Shown here: in pieces, positions 54,957 to 64,000 of the stretch
Position numbering within the stretch: the stretch's first letter is position 1
Layout of the letters: every line of letters begins with the position of its first letter
From: Hirundichthys speculiger
Lineage: Eukaryota; Chordata; Actinopteri; Beloniformes; Exocoetidae
Assembly: GCA_018398805.1 (NCBI GenBank)
Contig: JAGFBZ010000865.1
Coordinates: forward strand, 744,001 to 808,000
Direction: 5' to 3'
DNA: 64,000 nucleotides
Program-made: the position numbers and the translations under genes
Notes under the pieces: generated by a model
What the model saw: the letters and a program-made list of their open reading frames with translations, nothing else
Told to the model about the DNA's origin: nothing
Database searches by the model: none

Positions 54957-57900
54957 TATTAGGGGTGCAATGGTACAGGTGGCTCACGGTACGGTCCGTA
55001 CCGTGGTTTTTGTGTCACGGTTTTCGGTACGGATTCGGTACAGTTTCAGACCACCCTAACCCTAAACAAGCGATCGCAAGATAACGAGTTTGCGGAAAGC
55101 GCAACTTGCATGTCGACGCGTAAAAGAGCACGTCCAAATGGAATAAATGTGCAGCTGTGGCAGCTCTCATTCAGATGTCTGCTGTGGAGGAAACCAAGGA
55201 GATCTCTGTGTCTCTGGTGTCAAGCTGGAAAAGGTTGGATGCGGGAATTTATTTCCGATATGTCTGAAACTGTTGGTGGTCGAGAAGGGACAGGAACATT
55301 AATTGGTCGTGATCTTTCAATGTGCATCCAGTGATTCGTTCTGCACCAAGACGCACAACTGGTAACAACTGGATTTTGCGCAGGTAAGATCTGGGTTTAG
55401 GGAGATGGAAGATTGCGTTCTGTTAACTGTTAACTGTTTTCACTCCCTCCCCTGGGTTTAAACAGCAAAACCAAAATGCTCCCACGCTGGCGATTTAAAT
55501 AAGTTTTCTCCCAACTTCTCCGCTACCGCTGGCCAGGCCTGCTTGTTTTTTTTTTTTGTTTTTTTTTCCCATTTCCTGCGTCTATGAGCTGCAGCCAACC
55601 GGCCAAAGTGTGAATAGGCTGGTCACTGTGAGTGGGCGGAGGCAAGTGGACATTTACATGAGGTGGTGGGCCTGTCGCCTAAAAGGTACGCATGCTCGCG
55701 TGCAAGTCCAATACAAAGTTACTGGAACATAAATGCGCCCCGTGTCCCCTGTCCCGTGCAGGTCGTACCGGTTAACAATACTGTTGATGTGAGAAAGCTT
55801 AGTGGTAACACCTATGCCTACAACTGCACAGTTTACTCTGGTCTGAGCAAAAATAGACATTTTGACTGGCTTATCTATCAAATACTTTTGCCTTTTAGAA
55901 AATATGCAACATATTTGTGTTTCAAAGAATTGTTTCCTGAGTGGAAATGAATGGTCCTGGGCCAAGGACTTGGAACAATAAGAAATATGGTGACAATAGG
56001 AAAACACCAGCCTTATAAAATATAAATCAAATTCAAATCAATGAAATGTTCCATACAGCAAAGTTGAGAAGGAAAGTCCCCTCCACATCTCCTCCTTCAT
56101 AGTCAAGAAGTTGCTGTAAACTCCTGCAAAAAAAAAGGGATTATGAGAACCTTTACGATAACTTGTATCACTTATCAGCAGGCCATTCTACTGCAGAAAA
56201 CACAAGCTATCACTCTTATTAGTGATAAACAACACTTCCATCTACAAGACTGGATTACAAAAAAAACCTGACATCTTAACTTGAACTCAGGAAGCAGCTG
56301 TGCTTGTCTCACAGCTTGTGATACGTCATTAGCTAATGGGAAGAAGTCACTTAGGGGGCTTGTTAGATTTCCTTAGAAGAACATGCGGGATATTTACCAC
56401 TGAAAGACAGGAAACATGGAAAGCAGACAAACACGCTGGCAAAGGAAATGCCAATTAGTGGATGGGGATGGAGTATTATTTTTACAGGGCTGAGATCACG
56501 GTGCAAATGAAAACCTCAAGACACTAGAGCCAGGGCCTCTTGCTGTACGATGGGTTCAGTACCAAGAGTCTGTTGTGTTTGAACAACAAAATTAAAAAAA
56601 AAAAAAAAAAAAAAAGGACAGTCAAATTAAAAGTGTTAAATGTTTTGAGATTTTCTGTTCTTTAAGAATAGCCTGTCTATATCTGAGGGGATTTGCACAT
56701 TCACGTATTATGGTGCTACAGAAAGGTTGACTGTCCCTGCTTTAATTCAATGAAACAGCAGTCAGTTGGTTCCAGTCCCGATGAAGAACCTAATGTGTAT
56801 GTGTTTCAAGTACAGCAGGACTGGGACCAACTATGATATAATATTCTGCAAGTGGAGTCATTGGATCACAAAGCACCAGCACATTTGTTCTGAATATAGA
56901 ATCTTTAGCAAATGTTGTGACACCAAATAACTATACCAAACATCTGTATGAAAAAAAAAAAAAAGTTCATGCCCTACCTGGCCTCTGTTGGTGAGAGCTC
57001 TCTGAAGTCCTCCAGTGTAGGTGGTACATTCAGCAGCTTCTTGTAGAGAGCCAGGGGGAAGTGCAGGTCCACTACAGTGGAGTTATAGATGGCCAGACCG
57101 CAGATAATCCCAATCAGGTGAAACCAGTTCTGCTCTACGAAACACTGGATATGCACATAGGATACTTGTTTATAATTAACCCCTCCCATTACTTTACAAC
57201 TGTACAAGAATTATGAACAAACGACTGAGCGAGACATCACACCCCACAGGCTTAAAAACTTTAAACCTCAATGTAAATGTAGGTCACATCAAAGTTGCAA
57301 GATGATGATGATGATGATGAAAAAAGTGATTAAAAACAAAACATAATCTTTATTGGACCACACATCTATTTCAGATTCAAGTAGGTAAAACACCAAAGTC
57401 AGTGGGATGGATCCAGCCTCTGAGGATTATTAAAATCTCCACAAATCCAACCATCAAACCATCTGACAGCTGCTGAGACATTTACAGACTAAAGTGGTGA
57501 ACCAACTAACCGTCATTGAGTCAATGTCAGTGACAACCACATGAAGTAAGCATGTTCCTGAAAAAAAGCTGCTCAAGAGTTTCACTGTTGGTGCACAAGT
57601 TCGTGTGCTTAACTATGATGCAATGGGTCTAAGTATATACATTTTTTTAAAGCAGCAAGTTACATAAAAATAAGTAAAAGGCTTAGAAAGAGTTGTTTGA
57701 GTCATTATACCTCTGTTTTACAGTCTGCTCTCTGTAATTTCACTTACGTAAAGATTGACAGTCAAAGTTCAGGGACATGTTTCCCCTCATGGAGGCGAGT
57801 GTTTTGTAAACCTGAATGTTTCCACTGACATACGGCATTACTTTGTTTACTGAAGAAATTATAGCTCTTCTTGGAAAATAGAGATGCTGGCCAACTAACT

Positions 57901-60900
57901 GCCTGCGCACATTCTGTGATGAATTGGAGGCTCCAAAAAAAAAAAAAAAAAAATGCTAAAAGAAGTATCCGACAAAAAAAACCCATCGGATTTACTGAAA
58001 TATTGACTCAAAACTCTGATGAAACAAATGGGAAATCAATTTTGCATGTTTCAACAGGATGGGATAGACTGGGTTAGAGCCCATCTGAGAACGTTACCTT
58101 CTTGTCTTTGATTTCCTTCAATAGCTGTTATCATAACACAATAAATACTGAAAGAGGGCTTTTGGGCAATTTACCCACATGGGACAGCAACAATAATTAT
58201 ACTAATCTCATGATGTCATTAAGGTCTTACAGGCCACTACAAGATGTTTGGACACAGATTTGTGTGTCTGGTGTAAACAAAACAGCATAAAACGAGATAG
58301 AATCAGTCCAAAAAAAGGCCATTTCTGAGGTTTCATCATAGTAGTGGATGTGAAAAGCATCTCTAGAGAAGCATCTTTATCACTGCAGACAATACACACC
58401 CAAAGGACATAAAGTTTCTACTGAAGAAAGAGGGGAAATTCCAACCAGCCTATGCTTCCTGTAATCTGCAGTAAGCACAGAAAAAAAATGGACAAAGACA
58501 ATTTTCTTTGGAACTTTCTTTTCATTTGAATGAGCTTAAAATAGGTAATGTAAGTGAAGCAACCATTTCCTTTCTCAAGAAAGTAATGCTCACAACCTGC
58601 AACATTGTCTGCAGCTGTCACACCTTAGTGACTAAATTATGCTTCTAATTGAAGCTTAGGTGATGAAATTATGTGAAAAATATATTTCAAATCCACACTG
58701 AGTTTGCAAATCTACTCTATTCATAAGTGATGGCAAAGCTTTAGCTTTAGCAACTTTGGCTTTTCTTTCCCTCGGCCACTGCAAACTACTTTTATGTATT
58801 AGTGGACATGTACTTTGAGGAAGTTTAAAAGTTACAAATCCAGGGAGGCTCACAAACACTTTTGACATACCAGCAAACTCACAAGTTGATGTTGTGCTGA
58901 AATCTGATTCCCTGCTCCTGACAACTTACTTTGTCTGAGAACCACAGCAAGTTCGACTCTTTGTAATGAGGTGAACATCCCATATACAGGATCCATGAGC
59001 TCCTTTAACAGCAGCAAGAAGAACTCTTTTGTCACTCCGCCTGCGTCTACAGCTTCCTCTCCATCAAAGATCACCTATAGGGAGGGAGGCGTAGATAAGA
59101 GGGGTTGCAATAAGAAAGAACAAAACTTATCGTATTATAATTTAACTCAAATTCATGAATTATTTTACTCACCTTGAGTGGTTTCTTGAGGTCTACGTCA
59201 GAGTACATGGTAAGCTCTCGTAATGTGTCACTAACTAAATGGTTTCTGCGCACATGGAGCACCAGGTATGGATTTCTAGCGAGGTGGGGTTCCAGCGTGA
59301 GCAGCATAAAAACATTATGTAGATTTGCACCGCTTACTGCCATCTTGTTAACATTTGTCGGTGGGGGCAGGGAGGAAAAAGACAAAAAGGTAGTAAAGCA
59401 AGTTACATTAAACAACAAACTGATGTGAGAATCTTCATTTTTGACAGTTTAAAGCTACGGATTTTTCATGCAGTGGAAGTGTAAGCAAATACCTGCATTT
59501 GCAGTTCAGCATCTGTTTGCAGCATTGTTGTCTTGGCTTGGGCGTTCAGTATGAATGGGTAGGCACATAGGTTCACTAAGGGAAAGTCACTCTGCAGGGA
59601 AAGTGAGACTCAGGTTTACATGCGTACAAAATCAACATAAAGAAAATTCTTCTAAGATGCTTAGTTCTCAAAAATCAACTACCTGTGAAGGGGATGATCC
59701 CATTTTCTAGAAATCGAATGAGAAAGTAAATTAAGAAAAACTTGAAATGGAAACAGCTCAAGAGAAGCAATGTTTTAAAGATCCTAAGAGTTACTTTATA
59801 ATGGCTTCTCTGTGAGCTTCAATGCAGAGTGAAGACACAAGATTTCATGATTCCACTTGAACCCAAACGTACTTCAATGTAATTCAAAGACAAAAGAAGT
59901 GTGACACTACTCACAATTTCAGCTTTACTCAGAAACCATTTGAGGTAGTCTTCCTGGATGTCCACCAGGCTGGTGATGTCAGAGATATAAAAGCGGTTAT
60001 ACTCCACATGACGAGCCCTCAAGTTTACCTGGTAATGTGAAACAAACGTCCACTTAAAATTCAGGAAATGCTACAGTACAAGATCGGCTACAGATTACCA
60101 ACAACCATCTGACCAGGACATAAAAAAATCTGTTCTGAGACGGTCCTTGTCAAAAATACAGAGCTCACAGCAGCAGAAAAATAAAGGTATTTTTGGATAC
60201 CTTGTGGAGTTTCTCCAGCAGCCTTAGCGTGGCCAAAAAATAGTTCTCATAGAACACAGGTACGAGGAGTGTCTTTCCTCCCGTTAACATGAACACAACA
60301 ATGCTCTTGTACATGTCGACCATTCTGGTGAAGACGCCGCCATCCACTAAACACCACCAGTTATCTGCAGAGAAATAAAAAAAGATAGATACATTTCAAC
60401 AAAACATGAGAAGATTATTTTTACTTTTCATTTAGTTCCCCACATTAAGGCTGGGAGGAAATAAGACTGTAGGTATCAGCCAGGAGATGATAAACAAATG
60501 CTAATTGATCATCAACAATGTGACCACCTTTTTGCTGATTGGTGGTCTTTAACAGTCAGGTGTGTGTTAACATGATGCCAAGGAGGAAAGACATCAGTAG
60601 GCATCTTAGAAAAGCAATCGTTACTGCATGTCCAACCTGCCCATCATTCTGCTTTAAGAGACGTTATTCAAGACAGATGCCAATTTTTTCAGGATTGGAC
60701 ATCTCTGCACGTTCACCTCAGGTTGCAACAGTGTGCTCCACGGAGAAATTAAACAAAAAAACATGTTAAGTGCTAAAGTTCGTGACAGCAAAACTAAAAA
60801 AGCATTTAAAAAAAAGTTTATTTTCATTAAAAAGAACACATGATTTTCTTCTCTCAGCTGCCCCTGTTTGGGGTAACACACATGAAGCAGTGTAACCCAC

Positions 60901-63752
60901 ATAACTGATATGACTAGCTTTATGCCCAATGCCCTTCCTGGCACAATTGGGAATTGAACCTGGACCTGGCAACATGCCATTCAAAATATCACCCAAATAT
61001 TTTTTTTTACAGAACAAGCAAGAACCACTATTTATTAATGTCCACAGCAATAAACTTGTTTTCATGTATGGTACCAGTGAGTGTGGACTTCAGTTAGAAA
61101 GTTTAAAAAACACACAAAACAAAAAAACAGTTTAGATTTTTTCACATTTTAGTTCACTTTTTTGCTTTTTATTTTTCTCACTTAAACTATTGGTCAAGAA
61201 CCTAAATGAACTCTCAATTTCCCAAACATCAATACTGACTGTAAGACAACATTTATGAGCACAAACATCTCTTAGTTATTACTGTTTGGAGATATCACAA
61301 GCATTTCTGAATCAATTTTCTTGTTTGTTTTTTTTTTTGTTGAGCGTGTTTATCTATTCCTGAGATAATTGACTAAAACCATGGATATGAATGAGGACAC
61401 TGATGTAAATGTTACAAGGTATTATTGAGTTTGCTCATTTTATAATTATTAATTTCCAGAAACAATTTTAGGAAAAAAAAATATATACCCAATACTTTGC
61501 TGGGGTTGGTATCTAGCCGAAGAATGGCCATTGCCAGAGGTATGGTGAGGCGGATATAGTTCTTGGAGTCCTGTAGAGCTGGGTACTCAGACAAGATGAG
61601 ATAAATCCTCATGGCCTCGACATCAGGAGGAGACCGTGGCAGCTGAGGGATCAACAGACTCTCAAAACTCTTGGTGGCCTACATTAAAAAAAAGAAAAAA
61701 AAATCTTGTTTTGTCTTTCTAACTAAATTTTCATTTGTTAATATTTGTTCATATAAGCCAAAATGATGCATTCTGTTGGTGATGTTCACGAGATATTAAA
61801 AAAAAAGTGGATCAATAAGGCAGCTGGAGAAAGTTGAGTCCAAAAAAAATGTAGTGGTTTGGACCATGGCCTCAGTCTAGCCACTGATTACAATTTGTGT
61901 TACTTTCCCAAACCTAACATTACAGTCCTGGGTTCGTGGCAGAACTTGATGTTCTTTCAAAACAAACATGAATCCATATAACATGGATGTTTTTGAACCA
62001 AGGGCTATTCAGAAACTACAGTGTTATACCAAGATGTTTTTTCTTAAACTGGAACACATCTACAAGAAAACCACTCTCTGTTCATGCCCAAGCCCATAAA
62101 GACCATGTCACCACACACAGAACTGCTCTCACCAATGCTCGCTCCAAGTTCCACTCTGAAAGTATTCACTCCAACCCCTCAAAAGTCCACACCTTGTTCT
62201 CCACCTTCAATAAATTAATGAAATTTAAGGACAATATCACTGCCACCTCCACCATAGACATATGAAACCACTTCCTGTCCTTTTTTCATTCAAAATTGAA
62301 ACGATACACAGCCTCCCGCCACTCCCCCTTCAACAAAGAACTCCATCAACTACTCAGCCATAGTCTTTTTAATTCTTCTCACCCTTATCTCCATCTGCAG
62401 TCTCCAAACTCATCTCCACCATGAAACTCACTACCTGCCATCTGGACCCCATCCCATCCCCCCTCATCAAAGCCTGTCTCTCCTCTCTCATCCCACTCAT
62501 CACCACCATCATCAACAGTTCCCTCACCACTGGCTCTATCCCACAGTCACTCAAACTTGCTACAATCACTTTCCTCTTGAAAAACCCTGTTCCGGACCCT
62601 GACAACCTTTATAATTTCAGGCCCATCTCCAATCTCCCACTGCTCTTCAAAATACTGGAACGCTCTGTCATTATGACATTTCACCCATATCTAAATTCCT
62701 GCCAGTTCTTCGATACATTCTGATCCAGCTTCTGTACCCACCACATTACTGAAGCAGCTCTACTAAAATTCACTAATGACCTTTGCCTCCGACTCTGGCC
62801 CCGTCACCATTCTCCTCCCGCTTGACCTCAGCGCTGTCTTTGACACCATTGACCACTCCTTCCTTCTCAACCATCTACAGTCACACGGTGGTATCACTGG
62901 TATCACCCTGGCAGTCCCTTGGTTCACCTCCTACCTCTCCAATCACCACCACTACATCTCCAACAACTGCAAACCCCACACCACCCCAGTCACCCATTGC
63001 ATCCCTCAAGGCTTGGTGCTCGGTCCCCTCCTACTCATCCTTGACATACTACCCCTTGGACACATGGTGATGATCCATATATATTGGACCCAAAGCTCTC
63101 CTATCTTCTGCCTAGGACTTCTCCCTCCTCATTGATGGTTACAATGTCCCTCCCTCCCCTCAGTACATAACCATGGTATCATTATGGACTCCACACTCTC
63201 CCTCAAATCAAACATCAGCAATATCACCAGGACACCACCTCCTCCTTCCACCTCCAGGACATCGCCCTTCCTCACACCTCTTCATGATCTTAAACAGCCA
63301 TTTTATTTTATTTCACTTATCCTTGTTCTCTTTTGTTTTGCTGTACGGCATCTTTGGGTGTGCTGAAAAGCACTATAGAAATTTGATGGATTATTAGTAT
63401 TTTTTATTACTAAATGACTGAATGGGACATTGTAGCTTCACAGAATAAAATCACTCACTTTGACAATCATTGATACGAATGTTTCCCATAAACACTATTG
63501 GTTACGGAGCTGGTAATATATAATACATATATAATATATAAAATATAGTGATATAGAAAATAATATAACCTTTATTAATTTGTATTATTTATCCTTCATG
63601 TCAGATAATCATTCATACACATGAATCTATCAATCAATACCTGTTCCAGGAGTCCAGCAAAAGCTGGTTTGCTGAGTGTTTCGAACAGTATTCTGACAGA
63701 GTTGAGATCGATGCCTGGGATCTTTGGGTTGGTTTTGAAGTGAGTATCATCA
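45094..63752 (-). CDS. herc3: herc3, 3' part of gene (14 exons, about 609 residues, 5' end outside window)
   Basis: Exons in coding order are 63641-63752, 61489-61678, 60201-60364, 59915-60028, 59683-59706, 59493-59591, 59173-59343, 58930-59074, 56978-57144, 56057-56123, 52578-52660, 48868-49051, 46992-47094 and 45094-45302 (TGA). All have GT-AG junctions and all phases agree except within 58930-59074, which carries one extra base. HERC3 is an E3 ubiquitin ligase with an N-terminal RCC1-like domain (outside the window) and a C-terminal HECT domain. The HECT N-lobe spans 59343-52578 and the C-lobe 49051-45094. The catalytic Cys (HTCYNLLD) is at 45193-45195. Segments such as [31 protein letters not shown] and HTCYNLLD match HERC3 better than HERC4. 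The convergent fam13a neighbour is as in human. If the frameshift is real, this copy lacks a HECT domain. Confidence 0.9.
45303..46991. other. herc3 intron
   Basis: It contains segments at 45614-45745 and 46353-46640 that recur in diverged form in the intron on the other side of the 46992-47094 exon. The rest is unremarkable. Confidence 0.6.
46353..46640. repeat. diverged repeat copy B1 (Tc1-like terminal fragment included)
   Basis: It is alignable by eye with 47719-48003: both run ttaag-gtattta, ggtcaca-cctgggaggg, then aataaaaacagaatgcaatg and ttttattcacaa. The last part matches the terminal region of a fish Tc1/mariner-like transposon related to 49670-50498. Confidence 0.65.
46992..47094 (-). 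CDS. herc3: herc3 HECT C-lobe exon
   Basis: The acceptor is cttttctcag and the donor T|gtaagt; 103 nt, phase 0 in and 1 out. It reads [20 protein letters not shown], then [14 protein letters not shown], typical HECT C-lobe sequence. Confidence 0.95.
47168..47220. repeat. poly-A(35)-GGGGGA-poly-T(12)
   Basis: A run of 35 A is followed directly by GGGGGA and 12 T. It could be a retroposon tail abutting another, or a place where the assembly is unreliable. Confidence 0.85.
47719..48003. repeat. diverged repeat copy B2
   Basis: The counterpart of 46353-46640, in the same orientation, in the next herc3 intron. Confidence 0.65.
48697..48770. repeat. (GA)37 microsatellite
   Basis: 74 bp of uninterrupted GA. 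On the herc3 sense strand it is (TC)37, starting 97 nt after the donor of the 48868-49051 exon. Confidence 0.97.
48868..49051 (-). CDS. herc3: herc3 HECT exon around the lobe hinge
   Basis: The acceptor is gtgtttcag and the donor AAG|gtcagt; 184 nt, phase 2 in and 0 out. It reads [20 protein letters not shown], then [20 protein letters not shown], then [20 protein letters not shown] and K. A (GA)37 tract starts 97 nt inside the following intron. Confidence 0.95.
49670..50498 (+). mobile_element. decayed Tc1/mariner-type transposon (829 bp)
   Basis: It is flanked by TA (49668-49669 and 50499-50500). The ends pair: caacccaaattctggaaaag against caacctgaattccagaaaag. Inside, + strand fragments read [42 protein letters not shown] and [14 protein letters not shown]. 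These are the QDN and SPDLNPIEN parts of a Tc1/mariner transposase, split across two frames. It is internally deleted and non-functional, inside a herc3 intron and antisense to herc3. Confidence 0.8.
50499..52577. other. herc3 intron, nothing recognised
   Basis: AT-rich sequence without a recognisable exon or named repeat. Confidence 0.5.
52578..52660 (-). CDS. herc3: herc3 HECT N-lobe exon
   Basis: The acceptor is tccatcttag and the donor AG|gtttgg; phase 0 in and 2 out. It reads [20 protein letters not shown], then VAVNDNNR, matching the family sequence at the end of the N-lobe. Confidence 0.93.
53063..54184 (+). mobile_element. decayed Tc1-like transposon (about 1.1 kb)
   Basis: The ends pair (cactaaattgccagaagtat against cactgtattgccaaaagtat), with TA on both sides (53061-53062 and 54185-54186). 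Transposase pieces on the + strand are FSDESDFSF (near 53645), [54 protein letters not shown] and [14 protein letters not shown]. Stops and frame changes show it is dead. It lies in a herc3 intron in antisense orientation. Confidence 0.85.
54882..54952. repeat. (AT)n microsatellite
   Basis: About 71 bp of uninterrupted AT. The Ile/Tyr-repeat open frames over it are artefacts. Confidence 0.97.
54957..55775. mobile_element. possible decayed hAT-like element
   Basis: The left part aggggtgcaatggtac, then ggctcacggtacggtccgta and tcggtacggattcggtacag, is a phrase seen at ends of fish hAT-type elements. It includes a 21-bp palindrome at 54985-55005. A right end near gtaccggttaacaata (55765 on) is only a guess, and no transposase motif was recognised. 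Confidence 0.3.
56057..56123 (-). CDS. herc3: herc3 HECT N-lobe exon
   Basis: The acceptor is ttttttgcag and the donor GCT|gtatgg; 67 nt, phase 2 in and 0 out. It reads [20 protein letters not shown], then FA, matching the conserved SLQ-LLDY-DVEETFCLNF segment. Confidence 0.93.
56978..57144 (-). CDS. herc3: herc3 HECT N-lobe exon
   Basis: The acceptor is catatccag and the donor AG|gtaggg; phase 0 in and 2 out. It reads [20 protein letters not shown], then [20 protein letters not shown], then [16 protein letters not shown]. The exact [17 protein letters not shown] wording separates HERC3 from HERC4. Confidence 0.95.
57145..58929. other. herc3 intron, nothing recognised
   Basis: Only a short (GAT)n run at 57301-57319 and a poly-A run near 57936-57952 stand out. 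Confidence 0.55.
58930..59074 (-). CDS. herc3: herc3 HECT-domain exon with apparent 1-nt insertion
   Basis: The acceptor is ctccctatag and the donor AAA|gtaagt. The 5' part reads [20 protein letters not shown] and on to DPVYGMFT. The 3' part reads [13 protein letters not shown], but in the frame one base away. Both junctions need phase 0, yet the exon is 145 nt (3n+1). The extra base lies at about 58969. Human HERC3 runs [16 protein letters not shown] without interruption. Either the assembly has a base error or this allele is frameshifted inside the HECT N-lobe. Confidence 0.88.
59173..59343 (-). CDS. herc3: herc3 exon, start of HECT domain
   Basis: The donor is AAG|gtgagt and the acceptor ttaacaag, which lies some 20 nt after a C/T-rich tract; 171 nt, phase 0 at both ends. 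It reads [20 protein letters not shown], then [20 protein letters not shown], then [15 protein letters not shown]. The HECT domain begins near LHVRRNHLV. Confidence 0.92.
59493..59591 (-). CDS. herc3: herc3 exon, inter-domain region
   Basis: The acceptor is tccctgcag and the donor CAG|gtattt; 99 nt, phase 0 at both ends. It reads [20 protein letters not shown], then [13 protein letters not shown], matching the family's [19 protein letters not shown] stretch. Confidence 0.94.
59683..59706 (-). CDS. herc3: herc3 24-nt microexon
   Basis: The acceptor is gatttctag and the donor CAG|gtagtt; it encodes KMGSSPSQ. Both flanking exons are phase 0 at this side, so it can be included or skipped without changing frame. 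The HERC family has an eight-residue segment in this position, between the QEDYL helix and the SYPF strand, which supports inclusion. Confidence 0.75.
59915..60028 (-). CDS. herc3: herc3 exon, inter-domain region
   Basis: The acceptor is cattaccag and the donor ATT|gtgagt; 114 nt, phase 0 at both ends. It reads [20 protein letters not shown], then [18 protein letters not shown], a HERC3/4 hallmark. Confidence 0.94.
60201..60364 (-). CDS. herc3: herc3 exon, inter-domain region
   Basis: The acceptor is tctctgcag and the donor AAG|gtatcc; phase 1 in and 0 out. It reads [20 protein letters not shown], then [20 protein letters not shown], and ends LLEKLHK. The DNWW start follows the SKVL end of the preceding exon, as in HERC3/4. 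Confidence 0.93.
60365..61488. other. herc3 intron, nothing recognised
   Basis: AT-rich intron. Short open frames here have no family match or splice context. Confidence 0.5.
61489..61678 (-). CDS. herc3: herc3 exon, inter-domain region
   Basis: The acceptor is taatgtag and the donor a weaker G|gtatat; phase 0 in and 1 out. It reads [20 protein letters not shown], then [20 protein letters not shown], then [20 protein letters not shown]. This is highly conserved in HERC3 and HERC4. Confidence 0.93.
62000..63400 (+). mobile_element. CR1/L2-type LINE remnant (reverse transcriptase), antisense in herc3 intron
   Basis: The + strand fragments read [57 protein letters not shown] and [11 protein letters not shown]. 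This is the usual order LDPIP, RPISNLP, DLSAAFDTIDH, GVPQGSVLGPLLF of CR1/L2-like reverse transcriptases. The YADD region is missing and the frame shifts several times. The 3' end (tgtgctgaaaagcactatag, aaatttgatggattatta) looks like the short tail of such elements. Confidence 0.75.
63641..63752 (-). CDS. herc3: herc3 exon (first in window)
   Basis: The acceptor reads gttttctcag and the donor CAG|gtattg on the - strand; phase 2 in and 0 out. It reads [20 protein letters not shown], then [17 protein letters not shown], and belongs to the helical region between the RCC1-like and HECT domains. Confidence 0.85.
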
Positions 63753-64000
63753 CTGAGAAAACAAACAGAAACATGATGTCACTACAATCCAAAAAATAAA
63801 ATTAGATCAGAATCTAGGAGATCTGTGATAAAGTTTGTGTGCAAGCACATGTTGTCTTGGATTAAACAATCTATTCCAGCCTTTCATGTGGCAGGTCAGC
63901 CACGAGTCAAGTTCAATGAAAGGTACCGAGTTCAAGATGTGTTAAATTCTCAGTTTAAGTAAGCCAGGTGATATACATGCCACCTAAATGTCTTTTAGTC
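63753..64000. other. herc3: start of further upstream herc3 intron
   Basis: No exon was recognised up to the window edge. The RCC1-like domain exons should lie beyond it. Confidence 0.6.

Larger units (their letters stand above)
52661..56056. other. herc3 intron with transposon remnants
   Basis: It contains the Tc1-like element at 53063-54184, an (AT)n tract at 54882-54952 and a possible hAT-like remnant from 54957. Confidence 0.6.

Noticed and set aside
54863..55084. Ile-Tyr repeat frames
   Set aside because: Translations of the (AT)n tract.

Overview
The window is vertebrate nuclear DNA, most likely from a ray-finned (teleost) fish. It has multi-exon genes with GT-AG introns, scattered decayed DNA transposons (Tc1/mariner, hAT, probable piggyBac), a CR1/L2-type LINE fragment, a tRNA-derived SINE, several fish-type interspersed repeats, and long simple repeats. 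There is no bacterial-style gene organisation. Almost all open frames outside the exons listed here are chance frames or pieces of repeats. All identities rest on reading the sequence and recalling the protein families; no search was run.

Two real protein-coding genes are visible, and they converge tail to tail. On the + strand, about 4.0-34.9 kb, is the 3' part of fam13a. Eighteen consecutive exons join in phase into 768 codons plus a stop. They cover the linker, the central conserved block, the coiled coils and the C-terminal FAM13 block. The N-terminal RhoGAP exons must lie upstream of the window. On the - strand, about 63.8-45.1 kb, is the 3' part of herc3. Fourteen exons encode about 609 C-terminal residues: the region between the RCC1-like and HECT domains, and the whole HECT ubiquitin-ligase domain. 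The RCC1-like propeller lies beyond the right edge. In human 4q22 HERC3 and FAM13A are also convergent neighbours, which supports both names.

Layout: 1-4007, fam13a intron or upstream sequence. 4008-19632, seven small fam13a exons in long introns. 26.0-26.4 kb, a GC-rich island with GC boxes and a CCAAT box, directly before the exon starting at 26382; it looks like an internal promoter for a short fam13a isoform. 30.5-34.9 kb, ten closely packed 3' exons. 34.9-45.1 kb, the interval between the two stop codons: both 3' UTRs plus repeats, including a decayed mariner-like copy, a SINE, and a piggyBac-like remnant carrying a striking cluster of inverted repeats at 40.85-41.33 kb. 45.1-63.8 kb, herc3 exons with introns invaded by Tc1-like elements, a LINE and long (GA)n and (AT)n tracts.

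Most worth checking: (1) a one-base frameshift in the first HECT-domain exon of herc3 (exon 145 nt long between two phase-0 junctions); (2) the internal CpG-island promoter of fam13a; (3) the hairpin-rich inverted duplication at 40.85-41.33 kb; (4) a conserved 24-nt microexon in herc3.
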